From positions 76,066,215 to 76,130,214 of the forward strand of contig NC_065920.1 of NCBI RefSeq assembly GCF_024586455.1: 64,000 nucleotides of DNA, written 5' to 3'. A program made the translations under genes and the position numbers. Source of the stretch: Bactrocera neohumeralis (lineage: Eukaryota > Arthropoda > Insecta > Diptera > Tephritidae). Within the stretch, counting starts at the first letter, position 1. Every line of letters starts with the position of its first letter. The notes under the pieces are model-generated. The model was not told the DNA's origin and searched no databases. It saw only the letters and a program-made list of their open reading frames with translations. Shown one piece after another: positions 1 through 12,811 of the stretch.

Positions 1-640
1 ATATGTTGCCAAGCGGCTGTGCGGCTTACATCCGAATCCAATCACGTATTGTAAATCACGTGCATTTTAAACTAACTTAAGCCGTGCAAGAAGCCTTTGG
101 TTACTTTTTTATGCTTGTGGGATTTCGTCTTTCAAATTTATTGCAGCAAGTGGAGTTATATTATATTACAACTGCGAAGATTTTGTTGTATTTAAAAAGA
201 TATTTTTCACAAATATAGTGAACAGTTTTTTGAATCCTTTTTCCTAAGAAACAATTTATTTTAATACAACACATAAGTTGCTTGATATACCAATGGTGAC
301 TATTTTACTAAAAATACCAAATATTTTTGCATATAAATATATGTAACTACATATGTATCTCTATATAATGTATAATATTTTATGCATATTCACTTTTCGA
401 ATATTTGATACGAGTATAAATTTTATTTCAAAATGCTTATTTGGCCAAATCGTTATATATTTTCCTGGTGTATTTAAAATTTATTAATTCCTATGAAAGA
501 ATACAACTTCATACTTAAGTGTAAATAAATTATTTGAATATCTAATATTTATAGTACCCTTCAGCCTCCCTACTTATAGCATGAAAAGGTTTAAAACGAT
601 CTTTACGGCTTGGTAAGAAGAGGACATACTTGGTAAGAAG
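1..640. other. A/T-rich intergenic, no gene seen
   Basis: Low-complexity A/T-rich DNA with scattered ATATGTAT-type simple sequence (about 330-370) and no open frame of note. It lies downstream of the minus-strand exon at 1897-2380, so missing 3' exons of that gene could have been expected here, but I see no membrane-spanning coding stretch. Confidence 0.5.
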
Positions 641-1420
641 TAAACAGCTACCTCTCCGACTTCCTCACTGCACGGAACCTCACACTTTCCCCCACCAAAT
701 CCACAGCGACCATTTTTACGAACTGTACGAAGGAGTATAGACTCTTACTTAATATTAAAGTCGATGGCGTGAAAATTCCGACTGTCAATAACCCTAACCT
801 AATATCATGGGGGAAAGACAATAAAACGTTGTTGGCAACATACAAGGCAATCGGCCGGCCGGTCCTCAACTACGCAACACCTATAGTCGCCTGAATGCAG
901 TGGTACGCAGATGAGGAAACTCGAGACCTGCCACAATACTGCACTCCGGACCACGACGGGATGCCTTTTGATGTCTCCTATCGAACAACTACACAGTAAG
1001 ATGCTTGGAGCGGAAAAGCCTCCTAGGAGCATCAAAAGGTCCTTCCTTGACTTCGTCGACCACGTCGTACAGTACGCCGACCGGACCTCGGACGCAACTG
1101 ACTTTCGACAGGTACTGGCCGCCATTAACACCTTCACCGACTCCCTTCCCGTGAGTGGCGTTCTTGGAGTCAAACCACCACTCATCGCAGACGAAGAGCT
1201 CGAGTTGCCGCGAGAAATGCGAGTGACCCTAGCGCAGCTTCGTACTGGATATTGTAGCAGGTTAAACTCCTACTTATCCAGAATAGGCCCAGACATACCC
1301 AATGTATGTCGTGCATGCAACGAGTCTCCGCATGACACTGACCACCTCTTTACACACACAGATAACCCTTACCATCCTAACGGGGATTGATAACCGTTAA
1401 AACAACAACAACAACAGGAC
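640..1420 (+). mobile_element. jockey-like non-LTR retrotransposon remnant (end of reverse transcriptase ORF)
   Basis: The plus strand reads, in shifting frames, the conserved C-terminal part of a jockey-type ORF2. A segment at about 645-790 includes the words NLTLSPTKSTAT and IKVDGVKIPTVNNP. A WGKDN..LLATYKAIGRPVLNYA segment lies at about 810-890. A frame opens at 911 and contains YADRTSDATDFRQVLAAINTF and LRTGYCSRLNSYLSRIGPDI, followed by a Cys-rich C-x2-C...H tail (CRACNESPHDTDHLF). The copy is dead: at least two frame changes, a stop after ATPIVA, and a missing stretch between MSPIEQLH and KMLGAEKPP. An AAC-repeat tract (about 1400-1417) marks the 3' end. Only the last part of the element is present, as expected of 5'-truncated LINE insertions. 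Family assignment is from remembered motif wording, not alignment. Confidence 0.8.
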
Positions 1421-1896
1421 GTAAATTTCAGAAAAATCACTCGAAAACTGAGTGACAAGTTCGCAATTTGCAAGCAGACGGACGGACAGACATGACGAAA
1501 TCGACACTCCTTATAATGCTGTCATTTATAATTATTTTTTATAGATATTTTAAATACCCTGTTCGGGGTATAAATAAGTATGAGTTTGGTTTTCCCTGGA
1601 TTTGTTTATAAATAAATTTTATGCATAGTTCATTCAGTGCTTCGCGCAATTTTATATTTACATATGTATATGTAAGTATATATGTATGTATATGAACTTT
1701 GTATATTATGAATTTACATCGACTAAATGTTGAATATTTAAACGAAACGAATATATTTTGTAGCTTAAACAATAACAAATCATAAAACATAAAAAATTTA
1801 GCAAAATAATATAAATGCTTTTGTAATCAGTAAATCAACCAACTGCAAAACATTTCCACACAACGATTCTGCATCATTCGCGTAGGACGTACATAC
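1421..1896. other. A/T-rich intron or intergenic DNA
   Basis: No coding signal. If the exon at 1897-2380 is spliced at its GTATGT donor, this stretch is the start of that gene's intron. It contains ATGTATATGT simple sequence near 1660-1695. Confidence 0.5.
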
Positions 1897-2380
1897 CTTC
1901 ATAGCCCGCCCGTTGGCGATCAGAATCATACTTCGCTAGCGCATTCTTGATAGCCTCACGCTCCGAATCCTTCAAATTGTAGACCAATTCACGCGCGCGT
2001 TCCGAACACAAAGGCTCATGGGCCGTATCGGTTGGATATTTTCCTCGTAACGGCGTTATAGCTTGTGTACAAATATTTGTATGTGGCTGACGGAAGTTAC
2101 TATGACGGTTGTGAGTATTGCTTTGTAGTCGAGGGAGGTGGGCATGTTGATAACGTTGCTGCAAAAAGATGCCGGCAATGCTGGTAGCGCTGGCAGTAAA
2201 ATTGTTGTTCACTATAGTGTTGGCGAGCGTAGTACCACCTACTAAATTCAACTGATTTCGCTGGTTTCCCAATTGTGTTAATAATCGTGTTTGTTGTTTG
2301 TTTGTGTGTATTTGTTGCGGTTGGAATAAACGCAAACAAGTCCGAGCATAACGCACTAGTTGATATTTATCTGCTTGCAT
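1897..2380 (-). CDS. TMEM65-like protein, first coding exon (partial gene)
   Basis: The exon opens with ATG at 2380 and encodes about 161 residues. The N-terminus is rich in Arg, Gln and Leu (MQADKYQLVRYARTCLRLFQ) with almost no acid in the first 70 residues, typical of a mitochondrial presequence. The last 35 residues (RARELVYNLKDSEREAIKNAL and on) resemble the conserved region just before the membrane segments of TMEM65, an inner-mitochondrial-membrane protein whose human form has a closely similar ARDFIYSL..ER block. The frame reaches a stop at 1874, but a consensus donor (GAAG then GTATGTACG) sits at 1896, in the middle of codon 162. I therefore read this as an exon whose membrane-coding partner lies left of the window. 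The Gln/Asn-rich middle is poorly conserved in kind. Alternative: an unrelated 168-residue ORF. The TMEM65 match is recalled, not computed. Confidence 0.55.
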
Positions 2381-3735
2381 CTTACTAACTTAATTAAATA
2401 TTTATATTTATGACTAATAATAGAACACTGACGCTTTTGTTTTGATTTTTTTGCTTTGTAAAGAAAGCTCGATTGAATCACAGTTTAAAGCGCGCACAAT
2501 ATTGCCTTTGTAATAATTATGTACATATATTAAATTTCATGTATCAGCTATGCTATGTTACTACATATGTAAATGACGTCACGTAAGCAATCCACGCGGG
2601 ACTGCCACTAGAGTTTTTCTGTTGAGGTAACACAGTATCACTATTCGAAGCTTGTGCTTAACAATTTTATACTCAGCTAAAAATTTCCTCAACACTCACA
2701 CAACAGCAATGCAAATCGGTTAAAAATAGCACGAAATTTCGTTGTACACCCGAATATTGGCGTTGTTGACGCGGCGCTTTAACAAAACCGACTATTACTG
2801 GCCTTCTTTTGCTTTCCGTGTGTTGACTGGTTTTGCATGTTGGCCCACAAAAGCTCGGCGAATTTTCTTGACCAAAAACTTTCCAGTTTGTTGCGCTTTT
2901 ATCCGCTTTCCCACCACTTCAAATTTGTTGTCCAACAAATATGTAAAAAAAATAAAAAGTTATTTTCAGTTGAAGTGACTTTCGAAGCTCAACAGCTGTT
3001 TCGCACGCACGGTTGCATTTTTCCGAATTATAATTGTAAATATCTGGAATGACATGGAATGTGGAACAAGGGGTGTACAAATCTGAATGATTTAAGCAGT
3101 GAATTGATGACTTTTGAAATCAAATTTAAAATTTATTTATTTTTAATAAAAAAACGCTGAGTTTTGGAGATATCGATCTGGAACTTTGTACGTGTACATA
3201 TCTCTTCAAGAAGCTGCTTAGCTGTCGGAACTGTTGATATTGGACCACTTTAGGATATAGCGGCCATGCAAAGTGATGTATCAAACTCAAGGATATTATA
3301 GCTTCTGGCAGTCGAAATTACTGGACTAAAAAGTCATCTCAACCGATGATACTTAAGACACTTATCGTTCTTGTACTCCAGCACTCAAAACCGGTACAAA
3401 ATTAATAAGAATATCAAAAAATTTCTTCAGATTAAATCGATTTATTTTTATTAATGAATTTGTTGAGTATCTTATATAAGTATTTTAATATAAAAGTTTT
3501 CGTTTTCTCCAAAATCGTATCTAAGTCCATAAGTATAAAAATTAAAACTATTTTATTGCTATGTTAGAAATTATATCGCTGTAAGCATATTCGATTTAAC
3601 TTTAGAGATCTTGAAAACAGAATTCTAATAAACCGATATTACATTAATATTGCTTTAAATATCAAATATTGGCACGAGAGTATGAGTATATTGTATATTT
3701 CTAAAACTGTAGACGCGGTCTCTCTCCCTTAACCA
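2381..3735. other. intergenic region between the TMEM65-like exon and the chitinase 3' end
   Basis: About 2381-2740 should hold the promoter and 5' UTR of the minus-strand exon at 1897-2380; I see no clear TATA box. Short frames around 2742-3052 lack protein-like composition and are probably chance. From about 3735 down to 3430 lies the chitinase 3' UTR; AATAAA-type signals on the minus strand occur near 3550 and 3440 (TTTATT on the plus strand). Confidence 0.5.
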
Positions 3736-6700
3736 CTACGTGCAATCTTGCGCTCTTTGTCCCGGTATGCCACGCAACTCTTGCGTGAGCGTGCGCAACA
3801 GCGGATATTTACCACAACCGCAGCGACCACCGAAATCATCCAAATCCAAAGCCCAAACCATACCACCGCCCAGACCCAAACTTTTGACAAATTGCGCTTT
3901 ACGACGTATCTCCGACACATCGTCATAAGAAACCCACTGATTGCCATTGTAAGCATATGGACCGATACGTCCTTGAGCATCATGCTGCACTGACCAACCA
4001 CCAGCATTGACCTTCTCGCATATCTCATAATAGGCTAAGAAACCAGCAGAGCGTGTAAATGCGCCCGCTTGTCCAGGACCTGTGGATTTAGCATTGAGGC
4101 CATGTTGCCTGACCTCCGTCAGTGTAAACGATTGACCATATAATGGCATGCCCATAACAAGTTTCTCACGTGGTGTGCCATTTTGCAACCAATAGTGAAT
4201 ACTGAAGTTGCCATTAAAATATTCATTCGTATCGCCCTCGAGGTAGTACAGCGGTGCTACATGACCCGTTTGCTTATCCCAGTTTCCATGGAAGTCATAT
4301 GTCATGACAGCAATCCAGTCGAAGTAACGCGCCAACTGTGGCACATCATAGCCAGCATCGATAACCACTTTACTGGGAGAAACGGCAGCAGATAATAGAA
4401 GACCACGTGGTTTGAAAGCCTCGGATAGTTCACGCACCAGTGCAACAAAACCTTCTTTCTCGGCTGGTGAACCCTTTTTGCAATCAACTTGCCAGCATAC
4501 TGGGTACTCCCAGTCCAAATCGAGACCCTCAAAACCATATTTGTCGACGAAAGCAAGTACGCTCTGAATAAAACGTGCACGTGCCTCTGGATCCAATACT
4601 AAACGTGCATATTTGCTGCCCAATGAATCATTCCAACCGCCAATGGCAATTGTCACCCGTATACCCTTCTTCTTGTAGGCAACTACGCGTTCATAAAAAT
4701 GATTATCGATGTCGGCCCACGAGTCGTGCGTGCGTATGGTCAGCGAGTTACTGTCTAATACAGCGAAACCGTAAACTATGTGAGTGCAGAGGTTTTCATC
4801 AATATCTTCGGGCACATATTTGCCCTCACCCGGCCGGTACCAAGCCCAGTTGGTAAAGTAGCAGACGACCTTATAATCACCGGAACCAGTTATTGGTGGC
4901 AAAGTGGGCGGTTTTGGACGTGATGTGGGTTTTTTACTGGGTGTCTGTGAGGGCTTTTTGGTCGGTTTTGTAGGACGTGGGGATGTTGGTGCTGTCGTTG
5001 GTTTGGGACGACTTGTTGCCTTCGAGGGCTGTGGGCGCGTTGTTGTAATGCTTGTGGGTTTAGGGCGCTGTGGTACTGGCCGCTTTGTGGTTGCCTCTTG
5101 TCGCATAGAACATTTGGTATTTTGTGGCCAATCGCAGTAAAATTGATTCCAATAAAGACCGGCCGGACAACTAAGCGGATAAGGGTAAAATAATAAAATG
5201 GTATAAATTTTGAAGTGTGGTTTATTACCTTTGTACAATCAATTTATCAAATTGACAAATGTAGTACTTGTTGCAGTCGTTTTCGTGAGCCACGAAGCTG
5301 CGACCATTACAGGGCTTCTCCACCTCTGTTCCGAAGTCTTCTAACGGAGAGTTTTGTATTTGTGGAGATGAGTCGAAGTATTCACTGGCGTATGTGGGAT
5401 GTGGTTTTTGGGCACCCGGTTTTGGCTTGGCGGTATACGCTTGCGACGGGCCGCTATCAGAAGCAACTGCAAGATAGAAAAAGTGTTTAGGTAAATTCTA
5501 CGAAACAACCCTAAAACTATTAGAAAAATTCAGCAATTACTTACTCATGGCGTGCTGCTTCTGTTCTAGTACACACTTTGGTGCCACACCCGGATAATTT
5601 CGCAATACGCGGTTAATAGTTTTAAGCAGTGGATACGATTCACAATCGCACACATTTTTGAAGTCATCCAAGTCCAGAGCCCAAATCATAGCGCCACCTA
5701 AGCCCATCGCACGAACATATTCACTTTTATGTCTGATCATTGAAATGTCGTCGAAAGAGACCCACTGATCGCGCTGGAACGCATACGGTCCCATGCGTCC
5801 ACGTGGATCACGGACTACATTCCAACCACGTTGACGTACATACGAGCAGATCTCATAGTAGGCAAGGAAACCACGTGCACGTGTCGCTTCACCCGCTTCC
5901 CCACCGCCATAAGTTGGTGCATTCAAATCATGGTCGGCGGCTTGTGCCAATGAGAACGATTGGCCATACATTGGCATACCCATTATGATCTTCTGTCGGT
6001 CAGCGCCGTTTTGCAGCCAATAATTTATGGAGAAATTGGCATTAAAGGTTTCTGTGCCGGCTGGATGGTCATACATGGGTGCTACATGTCCAGTCTTCTT
6101 GTCCCATTGACCGTGGAAGTCATATGTCATAACGGCGATCCAGTCAAAGTAATGTGAGAGTGTTGCCACATCATAACCAGCATCAATTACTTTCTTATTC
6201 GGCGAGACAGCGGATGATAACAGTAGTCCCTTTGGCTTGAAGGCTTGCGATAGCTCACGAACCAATGCAGTGAATGCATCCTTTTCATCGGGTGTACCCT
6301 TCTTGCAGTCCACTTGCCAGCATACTGGGTATTCCCAATCCAGATCAAGGCCATCGAAGTTATACTTCTGTATGAATTCCACAACATGATTTATGAAACG
6401 TGCTCTTGCCGCGGCATTGCGTACCAAACGTGCGTACTTATCACCGGCTGAGTCATTCCAGCCACCAATGGCAACAGTCACCTTTACACCCTTTTTACGG
6501 AAGGCCACAACTCGTTCATAGAACTTATTGTCCAAATCGGCCCAAGAGTCATGTGGCTGTATGGTAAGCGTTTCGCGATTGAGCACCGCGAATCCATAGA
6601 CAATGTGTGTACAAAGATCGGGGTCAATGTCTTCGGGTAAAAATTTGCCACCATTCTGACGATACCAGGCCCAATTAGTGAAATAGCAGACAACTTTGAA

Positions 6701-9700
6701 TTCGGAAGGCGAAGCTTCATTCTCGATGCCTGTACCGGTGTTCGTACCCTCACCCGTTTCTGTAGCTATGCCAGTGCCCGTTTCTTCGATAGACTCCACT
6801 TCTTCCACATCACCATTGGGATCAATGACATTTTCTACGGCTAAGCCGGTCTCTATATCTTCTGGTATGATGGAACTTTCAATGCTATTTACATCCTCAC
6901 CCGACTCTGCTTCCACAGTGGGTGTAATTGGTTCATTTGCACTAAGGCCAGCTAAAAATACATTTGTGTATCAGTCATGTACTCCCTTTGAATTCAGCGT
7001 AATGCATACTCACGCAATTCTTCATAATCCTTTGGTGGATCTTTTAACACATCGTGTATTTGTGTGAGCAGTGGATGTACACCATCTCCACAACGATTGC
7101 GGAAATCGTCCAAGTCCAAGGCCCATACCATACCACCTCCCAAATCCAAAGCTCGTACCAGTTGAGACTTTTTGCGAATCATAGCGGGGTCGTCGAATGA
7201 CACCCACTGTGTGCCTTTACGTGCATAAGGTCCCATACGTCCTTGTTCATCCTGTATTACTTCCCAGCCATCATTCTTAATGCGATCGCAAATCTTATAA
7301 AGAGAACGTTTACTACTTATATATCTCCGATCATTTAGTTTAACGATTTCATACCTCATAGTAGGCCAAAAAACCTGCCGCACGTGTAAACTCGCCTGCC
7401 TTGCCAGGACCAGGTGCTTTGGCATTGAGACCGTTGAAGTTCGCATTTTCAAGCGTGAAAGACTGACCGTATAGCGGCATGCCCATAACAATTTTGCGTG
7501 AGGGAGCGCCCTTTTCAATCCAATAATTCAGAGAGAAATTCTGGAAAAGAACAATAAGGATGAGTGGAGATTGGAGGCTCGAAAAATGTCAAAATAAATA
7601 TGTATCACTTACGGCGTTGAAATAGTCGATATCATCTTCGGGATGGTAGAACAGTGGTGCAACATGTCCAGTCTTTTTATCCCATTGACCATGGAAGTCA
7701 TAGGTCATTACAGCAATCCAATCAAAGTAAGTAGATAACTGCGGTACATCGTAACCTGCATCTATAATCTTCTTGCTGGGCGAAACCGCGGTTGAGAGCA
7801 ATAAGCCACGTGGCTTGAACTCCTCCGAGAGCTCGCGCACCAAAGCGGTAAATGCTTCCTTTTCATCTGGCACACCCTTGCTGCAATCCGTCTGCCAGCA
7901 CACAGGGTATTCCCAATCCAGATCGAGACCTTCAAAACCATACTTTTCCAGGAACTCAACGGCATGCTTGACGAAACGCGCCCTAGCAGCGGGGTTACGA
8001 ACGAGTCTACTGTATTTGTCACCTTGTGAATCATTCCAACCACCCAAGGCGAGACTCACCTTCACACCCTTGCTGCGCAAACCACTGACGCGTGTATAGA
8101 AGTTGTTATCGATATCTGCCCAGGAATCGTGTGTACGTAGCACAAGGTTGGAATAATCCAGCACAGCAAAGCCATAAACAATGTGCGTACACAAGTCTGT
8201 ATTGATGTCATCTGGGGTATAACGTCCCGCACCCTTGCGGTACCAAGCCCAATTAGTGAAGTAGCAGACCACCTTATAGTAACCATCTAGGGGTGCCAGT
8301 TCTGGCTTATCAGTTGGGTATGTGGGACGTGGTGCACGCGTTGTTGTTGTTGTTGTGGTTGGTGCGGGGCGCTTTGTAGGTTTTGGTTTCACTACTGCCG
8401 GGCTTCCTTGCGCAATTTCATTTTCGCCATGTTCGGAGCTCCCAACTTCGCTTACACCGTAACCACTCTCGTCTTGGGTACACTTAGCTGATAAAGGCCA
8501 ATCGCAGGTGCTTAATGCCTCATTGAAGTGAAGACCTGGTCCACAATCACCACCCTGCAAACGATTCCACAAACAGAAGAGGAATTTGGAGCAGTCGCCC
8601 GGGTAGGCTACACGTTCTTCACCGTCACAAGGATCGTTGGGGTTAGAGTTTCGCAGTGCAAGTAGATTGCCGGAACGTAGCGCTTGTGACTTCACACGAC
8701 GTAAGTACTGTCTGGTAGTAACGCACTGTACATTTTCGGGCCAATCGCAAATCTGTTTTATACCATCCCAGTGTAGGTCACCACCGCAAGAGTTCGGCAC
8801 CAAAGCACCATTCACACAAATATAGTACTGATCGCATTTTTTATGGGTGTAGTACTCTCCCTCATTGCACTTGGCGCTTGGACGTTGTGGTTTAGCAGGT
8901 CGTTGAGGCTTACGTGTTGGTTTACGTGATGGTTTACGGGATGGTTTTGCAGTTGGTTTCTTGGATGGTTTGCTTGAAGTTGCGGGTGCATCTGTAGTTG
9001 GGGAAATAGTAGTGGGATGACGTGTCGTTTTCTTGCTAACACTCGTGGAGGCAGGTTTGATGGTAGTACGACGTGTGGGTGGGCGATTAGTTGTGCCCGG
9101 CGATTTTGTGGGACGTGTGGTAACTGAGTTAGAAGTTGCAACGGGTTTGTTTTTCACAGAACACTGCGCAGCCTCAGGCCAGTCACAATTTTTGCTCTGA
9201 TCATTCCAATGCAAGCCACCAGGGCAGAATTGTTGATGGAGTTCACCAACAGCGATGCACTGATAGTAGGCATTACAGTTAGAGCGATCTGCATAGAATT
9301 TTCCGGGCTGACAGTTCGATGCTTGCACAACTGGACGCACGACGGCTGGAGAAGGAATTGTCGTATGTTCAGGGCGATTAGGACGACGCGTGGTTGTTGG
9401 ACGTCTGGTGGTTGTTGTTGTGGTAGTTGTAGTGGTTCTTCTGGTCGTGGTCGGTCTAGGTGTGGTGGACGTAGTTGTTGGCGTCCACCAAGGTGTGGTC
9501 GAAGTGGAACTGCTTGTTGGCCACCACGTTGTCGGTGCAGTCGGTGATGTGTGGTCATGTTGCTGAGAAGTCGTGCTACTTACCGAGCCATCACTACTCA
9601 CAGTGGTCATTACAGGCGGTATAGGTGTAACTGGCGCTACTGGTCGGTCACAATTTCCACGATGTGGTGGCTCGGTGTTGAGCAATCCTAAGGCGCGATT

Positions 9701-12700
9701 AATTGCTTTGAGTAATGGGAAGGCTTCACTGCAGCAACGATTTTGGAAATCATCCAAATCGACAGTCCACGCAGCAACGCCACCAAAGTCATTATTTGCC
9801 GCATAACGTGCTTTTGCCTCCACAGAAGCAGGATCTTCATAGCCGACCCATTGGTTTCGCAACATTGCGAAGGGACCCGATTTGCGCTCGCCATCACGTC
9901 CCTCCAGCCATTTGTCTTTGCGTATGCGATGACAGATCTCGTAGTAGGCCAGCATACCTGGCTGTTTGGTGAATTCACCAGGTTCACCTGGTGCCGAAGA
10001 GGCTATACCTTCGCCTACTAAAGTGCTGCTCGCGCGATCAAGCGTAAATGATTGTCCATAAAATGGAATGCCCATAATAAGCTTTTCTCGTTTGGCGCCA
10101 GATTTAATCAACAGTTGCATGGCGTAATCAGTGTTGTATTGCGGATAACGATCGCCTTGGCGTCCATAGAGCGGACTAACATGACCCGTGCGTCCTTCCC
10201 AAGCGCCATGATAGTCATAAGTCATTACGGTCATAAAATCAACCAGCTTCGATAGTTCGGCTAGTTCGTAGGCTTCAGTGATGATTTCCTTGTAACCAGA
10301 TAGAGCAACGCCGAGTTGTAGCTTCTTGTCAACACGGTCGAATTCATTACGTATTTCGCGTATTAATTTGGTCAAATTGGGTTTATCGCTTGCCGGACCT
10401 TTCGAACAATCGCTTTGCCAACATTTCGGATAATTCCAATCCAAATGCAGACCGGCGAAACCATTGCGTTTTAGGAAACCAACTAAATTGGAGGCAAAAA
10501 CTTTACGTTTTATCTCATCGCCCGCAAGTCGGGAATATTTATCTCCGGCAGAATCAGTCCAACCACCCAAAGCGATCAGAACGGGTACACCCGATTGCAC
10601 TGCACGATTGTAATATTGATTCTCTACATCCACCCATGGATCGAACTCTTTTATTGTCAGATGATCTGGATCCAGAGCGGCAAAAGAATAAATAATGGCC
10701 GTACACAAGCTGCTGTCGAGATTTTCCGGGACAAATTTGCCATCTGCTTTACGGTAGAAAGCCCAATTCGTTATGTGACATAACACCTTCGGAGAACTGT
10801 TGTAATTTTTACGTGCTGGTGGTGCAGATTTAAGATGCGTCGGCGCACCATAATATTCACCAATGTCGCCATTTTGACTATGTGTCAGCGCACCATAGCC
10901 GAATTGCTCGCGTAGCAGCTCCACGTCGTCTTGTTGATCGAAGTGCTCCACCTCAACGTCCTTCAACAGCTGTTGATAGGGTGAACCTGCGCGATATGGT
11001 TGTGGCAAATACTTGTCATCCAGTGCGGGCGCTACAAAGGCAGCATATTTGTCCGAAACCATCCAGGGATCGGGCGCGTCAAAGACTTCTGTATTGCCAT
11101 TCACATCCACAAAGATTGTGTCCTGCAATTTCTGCGGCTTAGTCTCTGTAGCGGTGGTGCTGCGCACTAAATCGGCATTCAAAACAAGCTCTGAATCCTC
11201 ATTTTCATCTTCTTCCTCTTCTATTGGTAGCGACTCGACGGAGTCACGTATAAACGAACGCACGCCGAAGGAATCGCTTAATTCGCTAAGTTTACGTAAA
11301 TTCACCGATGGCACGCTTTCTACAGCGCTGCGCAGCGGCAAGAAGACATCGCCAAAAGAAGGACGCATGCTGAATCTGCTAAGCGCCTGTATAGCCTGAT
11401 CCTCGATCGGTACGCTCTCCACGGCCGAGCGTACAAAACTACCTGTGGAGTGCGACACGGGTTCAATGGCATGCACTTCTGGTGCCTCGATGCGTATATG
11501 CGCCAATGTTTGACTACTCAGATAGCAGAGTAACTGTGGAGATTAAAGTAAAAAGTAGAAAAGTATGTTAATTTAGAAAATGCAGACTTAATTGCTGAAA
11601 GCAGTGCAATTATCTTAATAGAACTGGTGGGTTAATGTATGCCAGAGTAAAAGTAGTCTACAGTGAATGCTCGGATATCCTCACACACTTTGACTTCATA
11701 GCGGATCACTTAGATTATTGAGTCGCCAAACCGAACTCTGGCGGCTCCTTCTTTGCCCATATACTGACAAGGGAGCGGAGGGTGTTAAGAAAGCGTTGGT
11801 GAAGAGGGGCAGTGAGCTTCTTTACGGATGGGTCACAGCTTTGGGCGAAGGTTGGTGGAGGGTTTTACTGCCAGGAGCTCTCTATCAACTCCAGCTTTAG
11901 ACCCCTGACTATTGCAGTGTCTTCCAAGCCGAGGTTGCATTCATTGGAGTAGCAGTAGATCAGCTATTCCGGAGTGCAGTCTATTTTAGAGAAGTGAGCA
12001 TGCACTCAGATAACAGAGCGGCGATACTAGCCTTGAACTCATTTACATTGCGTTCAGGGTTGGCCAAACTCTCTATCAATAGCATCGAGTGTCTTTGTGA
12101 TAAGACTGAATATGATGTGGAAATAACTCAACACTTCCTTCTTGACGGTCTCGTGTTTGGGAGGTAAGACAAGAAAAGGCATACCTTCGAATCCGAATCG
12201 GGAGTAAAATGAAACCCAGTGCAAATTTGTATCCTCTATGTCTTTGCTAACTTATAAGTTCGAATACAGGAGTTCACCTATACTATGGATTCACAAAGGA
12301 CTACATATAGCAGTCCAGGAGATCTAGTGATCTTTTTGCCCTCAGTAAAGCTAATCCAGTCTACAGTGACTAAGTATTTCAATGGCTACTTAGCACCTCA
12401 TGGAAAATAGTGAAGTCTCCCTCTAAGTTTTGTTGTGGTGGGATCACCGGTGTGTGGAACTGATGAATATCCTCATGAAATTATCCTTTTATAAATTTGG
12501 AATTGCATGGTACATATTTTAAAACTTAGTTGAAGTCTAAGCCTACAGTAACCTCAAATAAGTGGAACCTCCGACTAAATCTGTAGCTTAACATTCTTCT
12601 GCATAAATTTTATTGTTCTTCTTTATCTGCAATTTTTTCTGCTCATGCTCTCAAATTGCGATTAAAAATCTTTACAAATGATGGCACAACAAACACCAAC

Positions 12701-12811
12701 TGACTGATATTCAGCGATTTCGAGCGAAAACAAAGTTAAATTTCGACCACACTATTAATCATTGGAACTTACCAGCAGGCAAGCCGCTGCACCACCGCTC
12801 ACAACGCCCAT
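3736..12811 (-). CDS. Cht10: Cht10-type multi-domain secreted chitinase, complete, 7 coding exons
   Basis: Secreted endochitinase that hydrolyses cuticular and peritrophic chitin; insect Cht10 (group II) chitinases are needed for moulting. Coding exons (join, minus): 12811-12773, 11533-7613, 7540-7355, 7293-7014, 6951-5545, 5466-5229, 5170-3736; all joints are GT-AG and phases close, giving 2501 residues. Signal peptide about 1-24, split by the first intron (MGVVSGGAAACLL then LLCYLSSQTLA). GH18-1 about 262-632 with motif GLHLDWN, so inactive. Thr-rich mucin-like linker about 640-740. CBM14 domains at about 754-804, 902-950 and 982-1031. GH18-2 about 1099-1470 (catalytic Glu 1221). GH18-3 about 1560-1930 (Glu 1682). 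CBM14-4 about 1999-2044, split by an intron. GH18-4 about 2123-2490 (Glu 2245). The last three carry intact GLDLDWEYP. The 1.2-kb first coding intron holds a retroelement fragment. Domain order and size fit Cht10 rather than Cht7 or Cht5. Confidence 0.93.
11700..12420 (+). mobile_element. non-LTR retrotransposon RNase H fragment inside the chitinase intron
   Basis: Lying in the first coding intron (11534-12772), antisense to the host gene. The plus strand reads FFTDGSQLWAKVGGG, then YCQELSINSSFR, a one-base frame change near 11,903, then VFQAEVAFIGVAVDQL and VSMHSDNRAAILALNSFT. This is the order of an LTR-independent retroelement RNase H domain, with its DGS, QAE and SDNRAA motifs holding the catalytic acids. 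Several stops follow before a Cys/His-like region. It is a dead fragment; a related RNase H fragment occurs at about 26.0-26.4 kb on the other strand. Confidence 0.75.

Noticed and set aside
2742..3052. Two overlapping plus-strand frames of about 75 codons
   Set aside because: No domain and no splice signals; they lie in the promoter or 3' UTR region of the neighbouring minus-strand genes.
9209..9547. Plus-strand Cys/Gly/Arg-rich 112-codon frame (cysteine-rich peptide)
   Set aside because: Exact antisense of the Thr/Pro-rich linker of the chitinase; ACC/CCA codons read as GGT/TGG on the other strand.
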